Translations under genes and position numbers: made by a program
From: DSAD01 sp036825155
GTDB taxonomy: Bacteria > Desulfobacterota > Desulfomonilia > UBA1062
NCBI GenBank assembly: GCA_036825155.1
Contig: DAISYU010000107.1
Coordinates: 1 to 10,999, forward strand
DNA: 10,999 nt
Direction: 5' to 3'
In this document: positions 7,757 to 10,999 of the stretch, piece after piece
Position numbering within the stretch: the stretch's first letter is position 1
Layout of the letters: each line of letters starts with the position of its first letter
The notes under the pieces: generated by a model
What the model was told of the DNA's origin: nothing
Seen by the model: only the letters and a program-made list of their open reading frames with translations
The model's database searches: none

Positions 7757-7867
7757 CGATCATGCTCCTTTTTACTATAGACAGATTCAATATGAATGCT
7801 TAGAGTTTGTTGCGCGGGTAATCCTTCACCATCTTCTGCACAAATCCATTCAATGATTCATGAACGA

Positions 7868-8635
7868 TCAGAGTCTCGATGCGATCACGGCTGCACCGAT
7901 GGCTCCATTGACCTGTGCAAACTCGTTTACTTCAATGGGCTCTCCCAACTTTTTCTCCAGGGCTTTAACCACGCCGATGTTTTTGGCAACACCGCCGGTC
8001 ATCATGACAGGTGATGTCAGGCCGACTCTCTGTGCCATGGCAAAGACCCGGGAGGCCACTGATTCGTGGATCCCTGCGATGATGTTTTCTCGAACCTCGC
8101 CTTTGGATATGAGCGAGATGACCTCTGATTCGGCAAATACCGTACAGATACTGCTTATCTTTGAGGGGCTCTCGGCATTCAGGGACAATGACCCGAAATC
8201 ATCCAGATTCACTTCCAGCGCCCGGGCCATGACCTCGAGAAACCGGCCCGTTCCCGCTGCACATTTATCGTTCATCACGAAATCCTTCACCTTGCCGTTC
8301 TCATCAACCACCAGGGCCTTGCTGTCCTGGCCCCCGATGTCGACAATGGTTCGTACACCGGGATTTATGAAGTGTGCACCTGCCCCATGACAGATAATCT
8401 CGGTCATGGACTTGTCTGCAAAGGGTACACTGCCCCGGCCATAACCGGTGGAAATGATCCTGTCTATGGAGGCGGCTTCCATGCCCAGATCGTTCAGCAG
8501 GCTCTCGAATATGGTCTTGCCTGCCAGGGTTGCATTGTAGCCCGTAAAGGCAACATTTGTGCCCACTATTCTACCGTCTTCAACTACGGCGGCTTTGGTT
8601 GTTATGGATCCGATGTCTATCCCTGCTGTTCTCAT
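7868..8635 (-). CDS. ATP-dependent activator of 2-hydroxyacyl-CoA dehydratase / BcrA-BadF-BadG-HgdC family
   Basis: A 255-aa protein of the ASKHA (actin-like) ATPase fold that hydrolyses ATP to inject a low-potential electron into the dehydratase or reductase. Motifs: phosphate-1 GIDIGSITTK 5-14, phosphate-2 DIGGQDSK 99-106, adenosine motif MTGGVAKN 212-219. Cys125 (NDKCAAGTGRFLE) and Cys164 (SSICTVFAESEV) match the two ligands that, in the HgdC dimer, hold one shared [4Fe-4S] cluster. Length equals the single-domain HgdC/HadI type (~260). Start ATG 8635 has a purine-rich AGGGGA site just upstream. No second activator-type subunit is in the window, which fits a homodimeric activator rather than a BcrAD pair. 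It follows the SDR gene by 161 bp of repeat-rich spacer and may have its own promoter. Confidence 0.96.
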   Translation of the reverse strand: MRTAGIDIGSITTKAAVVEDGRIVGTNVAFTGYNATLAGKTIFESLLNDLGMEAASIDRIISTGYGRGSVPFADKSMTEIICHGAGAHFINPGVRTIVDIGGQDSKALVVDENGKVKDFVMNDKCAAGTGRFLEVMARALEVNLDDFGSLSLNAESPSKISSICTVFAESEVISLISKGEVRENIIAGIHESVASRVFAMAQRVGLTSPVMMTGGVAKNIGVVKALEKKLGEPIEVNEFAQVNGAIGAAVIASRL

Positions 8636-8687
8636 ATTCCCCTACCTGATAATCTCATTTATTTACTTTCGAAATCCACAATTAGAA

Positions 8688-8703
8688 ATTATATATCATT
8701 ATA
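8688..8703 (-). promoter_or_regulatory. Possible -10 elements upstream of the activator gene
   Basis: Two TATAAT hexamers (8693-8688 and 8703-8698) lie on the minus strand in an AT-rich stretch 53-68 bases before ATG 8635. No good -35 box is seen at the right distance from either, so this is only a candidate start site for the activator and perhaps the TetR gene. Confidence 0.3.
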
Positions 8704-8789
8704 CCCTAACGCTTAGAACTTAAAATAGGTTTTCCCAAGCGCCTAGTGCCTAATGCCCAACACCTGCCTTAGACCTTATACCCTATACC
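8699..8789. repeat. Degenerate 7-bp phased tandem repeat
   Basis: The spacer between the SDR and the activator genes falls into thirteen consecutive 7-bp units. Clear ones are TTATACC at 8699 and again at 8776 (exactly 11 units apart), TTAGAAC at 8713 and TTAGACC at 8769, and the adjacent trio GCCTAGT (8741), GCCTAAT (8748) and GCCCAAC (8755). The last units, ending in ACC or GCC, resemble those at 10899-10926. The middle units are too decayed to be sure of. Confidence 0.55.
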
Positions 8790-8796
8790 TCGAGTT

Positions 8797-9558
8797 TCAT
8801 ATCGCCGTGGCACCGCCGTCAACGACAATGGTCTGTCCGGTGATGAAGCCGGCAGCGTCAGAGGCAAGGAACAGCACCGGGTGCACGACATCCATGGGTT
8901 CTGCGATCCTTCCCAGCGGTATGGTCTTGACGATATGTTCATACAGGTCGGGGTTTGACCAGAACGGCTTTGAAAATTCCGTCCGTACCATGGACGGAGC
9001 CACTGCATTGACCTGTATATTGAACGGAGCCAGCTCCGATGCCAGCACCTTGGTGAGCATCTCGATCCCGGCCTTGGCAATCCCATAGATGCCCATGCCC
9101 GGTGAGGCCTTTCTTCCTGCAATGGACGAGACATTCACGATCTTGCCGCCCTGCTGGTTCCTCATGATCTGCGAAGCACGCCTGCTGCAGAGAAATGTGC
9201 CGCTCAGATTGGTCTCGATGATCTTTTGCCACAGGGAAAACTCGGTATCTGCAATAAAAGGGGTCATGAGATTCATGCCCACATTGTTGATGAGTACATC
9301 CAGGCGTGCGTATCTGTCCATGACAGTGCTGAAGAGGGCCTCCACATCTTCTTCCTTTGCGATGTGAGCCTGGACGGTCATGACATTCTCAGCTCCGAGC
9401 ATCTCCTGTGCAGCATCGAGCGAGTCCTGTTTTCTCCCGCAGATCACCACCTTTGCCTTCTGTGCGATCAGTTCGCGGGCAATCTCCAGTCCGATACCCC
9501 TGCTCCCCCCGGTAACCACGATGACCTTGTCTTCAAGGCCGTATCTCAATGTACTCAT
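8797..9558 (-). CDS. SDR family NAD(P)-dependent oxidoreductase (FabG-like)
   Basis: A 253-aa classical short-chain dehydrogenase/reductase. Cofactor motif TGGSRGIG 16-23, structural NNVG 91-94, and a catalytic set Asn117, Ser145 (in VNVSS), Tyr158 and Lys162 (YGIAK); the C-terminal GQTIVVDGG ends as in 3-oxoacyl-ACP reductases. It interconverts a hydroxy group and a ketone, here probably on an acyl-CoA. SDRs cannot be assigned a substrate by sequence, and arginine at position 20 (TGGSRG) is only a weak hint of NADP(H). Start ATG 9558 is preceded by AAGGGGAGAG. The gene lies 46 bp behind the BcrB-like gene at 9605, most likely co-transcribed, so it probably acts one step before or after the dehydratase-like reaction. 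Not the housekeeping fabG by context, since no fatty acid synthesis genes are adjacent. Confidence 0.95.
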   Translation of the reverse strand: MSTLRYGLEDKVIVVTGGSRGIGLEIARELIAQKAKVVICGRKQDSLDAAQEMLGAENVMTVQAHIAKEEDVEALFSTVMDRYARLDVLINNVGMNLMTPFIADTEFSLWQKIIETNLSGTFLCSRRASQIMRNQQGGKIVNVSSIAGRKASPGMGIYGIAKAGIEMLTKVLASELAPFNIQVNAVAPSMVRTEFSKPFWSNPDLYEHIVKTIPLGRIAEPMDVVHPVLFLASDAAGFITGQTIVVDGGATAI

Positions 9559-9604
9559 CTCATCGCTCTCCCCTTGAGAAAATTATCGTTATATACGTCA
9601 ATGC

Positions 9605-10840
9605 CTACCCTTTGCGTTGCTTGATGACCTCCATGAATGCATCGATACGGGTTTGAATCTGGCTTTCGGTAAAACTTCTTTCATCCACCATGTGCGATTC
9701 GATCATCATGCAGGGGATTCCCTTGCGTTCCTGCACCATGCGGGCGATATCATACTGACCCAGGGAATATGGTTTGCAGCTCCTGTTGGAATGCATTACC
9801 AGGCCGTCCACCTCGTACTTGTCTATCATGGCAAATACTGTCTTGACCATCTCGTCGACACCGATATTGAGGTAGATCCTGGTGTATGCTTCCGCCATGG
9901 AGTCGATAAAATTGTTCTCGTCGATATACTTCATGGAACCGCACCATGCGGTCGTGTAGGTATCGGCAACCAGGCAGGCATCGTGAGCCCTGAACGTATC
10001 GGAAAGCCATTTCAGGCGGTACCACACAGGAAGATTATCCCACAGGAGGCGGTAGCGCTCGTTCGGAATTGCACTGATGCCGTCTGAGACCTTCTGCTTC
10101 ATCTCTTCGAGAAGTTCGGTGTAGAAATCCACGACGGTCTGTGTTCCACGAAGCGTGACTATCAGTGCGAGGAAAAAGAATGCATCGAAAGCCGTTATGG
10201 GTGACGGTTTGTGTGCTGCGGTATCCAGGACATCCTGCCAGAGCTGCTGACCCCTCAGGGAGAGGCGGCCCACCTCCATGCTTTTGTCAAAGTCGAACTT
10301 TTTCCCGCAGGCCTGCTCGAGAAAAACAATGTATTCATCCAACTGCTTCCGGACATACCTTCGTGCCTCATCGGCAAAGCCGGTGTGACAGAACGGGGTA
10401 TCGAAGATAAACAGGGGGACATTGAAATAGCGTGCCTGGACCTCATACCACTTCAACACTGTGCCGCAGATGTTGTTGCAGCAGATGAGCATATCCGGTT
10501 TGGGCAGTCCACCGATCGGGCCCCCGTTTATTGGTGCGCAGGCAATGTCTGCCCTGGCATAGGAGCACAGATCGGTACTGTAGCCCATTGCTTCAGCCTT
10601 TTCGCACAGGTCTCCTCCCATGTGGGATGCACCGATCATGGCGCCGTAATTCTCCGGGTACACGGGGATCACATCCATTACAATCAGCGGCTCCACCGGT
10701 CCGCCGCTGGTGATCCAGGCTACCTTTTTCCCTTCCCCCTCGGCACCCTTGGCATCTACATAGTATTGGAACATGATGTCCCGCATCTTGGAAGCTGACT
10801 TGAATTTCCTCTTCTTTTTCTCTTCGTCGGTCGAAGCCAT
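9605..10840 (-). CDS. 2-hydroxyacyl-CoA dehydratase / benzoyl-CoA reductase family subunit (BcrB/HadB-like), canonical motif form
   Basis: A 411-aa iron-sulfur subunit of the BcrB/HadB/FldB family. Seen: lysine-rich N-terminus (KKKRKFKSASK), STDLCSY (Cys92), GGLPKPDML followed by CNNICGTVLKWYE (Cys125; extra Cys120 and Cys121), SNRSCKPYSLGQYDI (Cys355) and the C-terminal HMVDERSF...QTRIDAFMEV. The NNICGT and KWYE segment is the canonical form of the family, unlike the paralogue at 4538-5791, with which it otherwise aligns along its length. Start ATG 10840 has AAGGAG 6 nt upstream. It is the first gene of the set within the window and is followed 46 nt later by the SDR. No BcrC-like gene is next to it on the visible side. 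Its partner is either the one at 5793-6911 or a gene beyond the right edge. Dehydratase or reductase, and the substrate, cannot be decided. Confidence 0.92.
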   Translation of the reverse strand: MASTDEEKKKRKFKSASKMRDIMFQYYVDAKGAEGEGKKVAWITSGGPVEPLIVMDVIPVYPENYGAMIGASHMGGDLCEKAEAMGYSTDLCSYARADIACAPINGGPIGGLPKPDMLICCNNICGTVLKWYEVQARYFNVPLFIFDTPFCHTGFADEARRYVRKQLDEYIVFLEQACGKKFDFDKSMEVGRLSLRGQQLWQDVLDTAAHKPSPITAFDAFFFLALIVTLRGTQTVVDFYTELLEEMKQKVSDGISAIPNERYRLLWDNLPVWYRLKWLSDTFRAHDACLVADTYTTAWCGSMKYIDENNFIDSMAEAYTRIYLNIGVDEMVKTVFAMIDKYEVDGLVMHSNRSCKPYSLGQYDIARMVQERKGIPCMMIESHMVDERSFTESQIQTRIDAFMEVIKQRKG

Positions 10841-10852
10841 CGATCACTCCTT

Positions 10853-10945
10853 CATTATATACTGAGGTCCAAAGGCACCAAGGTACCAAGTGTAAACCGC
10901 ATACCTTATACCTTCCACCTCAGGCCTTGCATTTTATACTGAGGT
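10853..10945. repeat. 16-bp direct repeat flanking degenerate 7-8 bp repeats upstream of the BcrB-like gene
   Basis: CATTATATACTGAGGT (10853-10868) and CATTTTATACTGAGGT (10930-10945) differ at one base and lie 77 bp apart. The similarity continues by an adjacent CCTT, so the copy nearest the gene includes part of its SD (AAGG on the minus strand). Between them are octamers AAGGCACC (10872) and AAGGTACC (10880), then heptamers GTAAACC (10892), GCATACC (10899), TTATACC (10906), TTCCACC (10913) and TCAGGCC (10920). Confidence 0.6.
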
Positions 10946-10956
10946 TTTGATCCAAC

Positions 10957-10980
10957 ACTCCAGTACTCCATTACTCCAGT
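10957..10980. repeat. 8-bp tandem repeat, three copies
   Basis: ACTCCAGT (10957), ACTCCATT (10965) and ACTCCAGT (10973) follow each other without gaps. Short and cut off from further context by the window edge, but only one base differs among the three units. No gene is seen between 10841 and the right edge (10999). Confidence 0.7.
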
Positions 10981-10999
10981 ATACCTTTTTATCTCACCA

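Noticed and set aside
4538..10840. Complete class I benzoyl-CoA reductase (BcrABCD)
   Set aside because: Only one activator-type subunit is present, of HgdC length, and no genes of the ring-cleavage pathway (dienoyl-CoA hydratase, oxo-acyl hydrolase) or ferredoxin are visible; the general family name is safer.
10852..10860. TATAAT on the minus strand just before the BcrB-like gene at 10840 as its promoter
   Set aside because: It lies directly against the SD, so the transcript would start within or after the ribosome site; no proper -35 box was seen. It is more likely part of the duplicated 16-bp segment.
10917..10949. ACCTCAG / CTGAGGT inverted repeat followed by TTTT as a terminator on the + strand
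   Set aside because: Only 7 pairs with a 15-base loop, a T-run of four, and no + strand gene upstream; it arises from the direct-repeat structure of the spacer.
1..10999. CRISPR array, tRNA, rRNA, insertion sequence or phage genes
   Set aside because: No spaced identical repeats of CRISPR size, no cloverleaf or rRNA-like stretch, and no transposase or integrase motifs were recognised on either strand.

Overview
The window is about 11 kb of bacterial DNA of moderate GC content. It has ATG/GTG starts, clear Shine-Dalgarno sites and rho-independent terminators. Enzyme content (an oxygen-sensitive 2-hydroxyacyl-CoA dehydratase / benzoyl-CoA reductase-type system, several AMP-forming acyl-CoA ligases, an SDR and a TetR regulator) points to a strict anaerobe that lives on organic acids or aromatics. 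A sulfate-reducing or syntrophic Desulfobacterota (former Deltaproteobacteria) is my best guess; this is inference, since no taxonomic marker gene is present.

Layout. Only the left edge is on the + strand: the 3' part of a long-chain acyl-CoA synthetase gene (1-626), closed by two tandem terminators (649-734). Everything else is on the - strand and reads right to left: a BcrB/HadB-like dehydratase subunit (10840-9605), an SDR oxidoreductase (9558-8797), the ATP-dependent activator with its [4Fe-4S] cysteines (8635-7868), a TetR repressor (7756-7088), a BcrC/HgdB-like subunit (6911-5793), a second and divergent BcrB/HadB-like subunit (5791-4538), and two different AMP-forming acyl-CoA synthetases (4450-2642 and 2605-734). 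No gene-free stretch exceeds 300 bases; the longest is 176 bases (6912-7087).

How it may work together. The acyl-CoA synthetases would activate a carboxylic acid to its CoA thioester. The activator would use ATP to push an electron into the iron-sulfur cluster of the BcrB/BcrC-type heterodimer, which would then dehydrate a 2-hydroxyacyl-CoA or reduce an unsaturated or aromatic acyl-CoA. The SDR would interconvert a hydroxy- and an oxo-acyl intermediate. The spacer between the TetR gene and the second half holds a sigma70-type promoter (TTGACA / TATAAA) directly followed by a perfect 18-bp palindrome. This makes the 6911-to-734 operon a likely TetR target. A 60-nt imperfect hairpin lies in its leader.

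Notable oddities: two BcrB-like subunits for only one BcrC-like subunit and one activator, with one BcrB paralogue having a changed central cysteine motif; and two spacers (8699-8789 and 10853-10980) built of degenerate 7-8 bp phased repeats. The substrate cannot be deduced from sequence alone.
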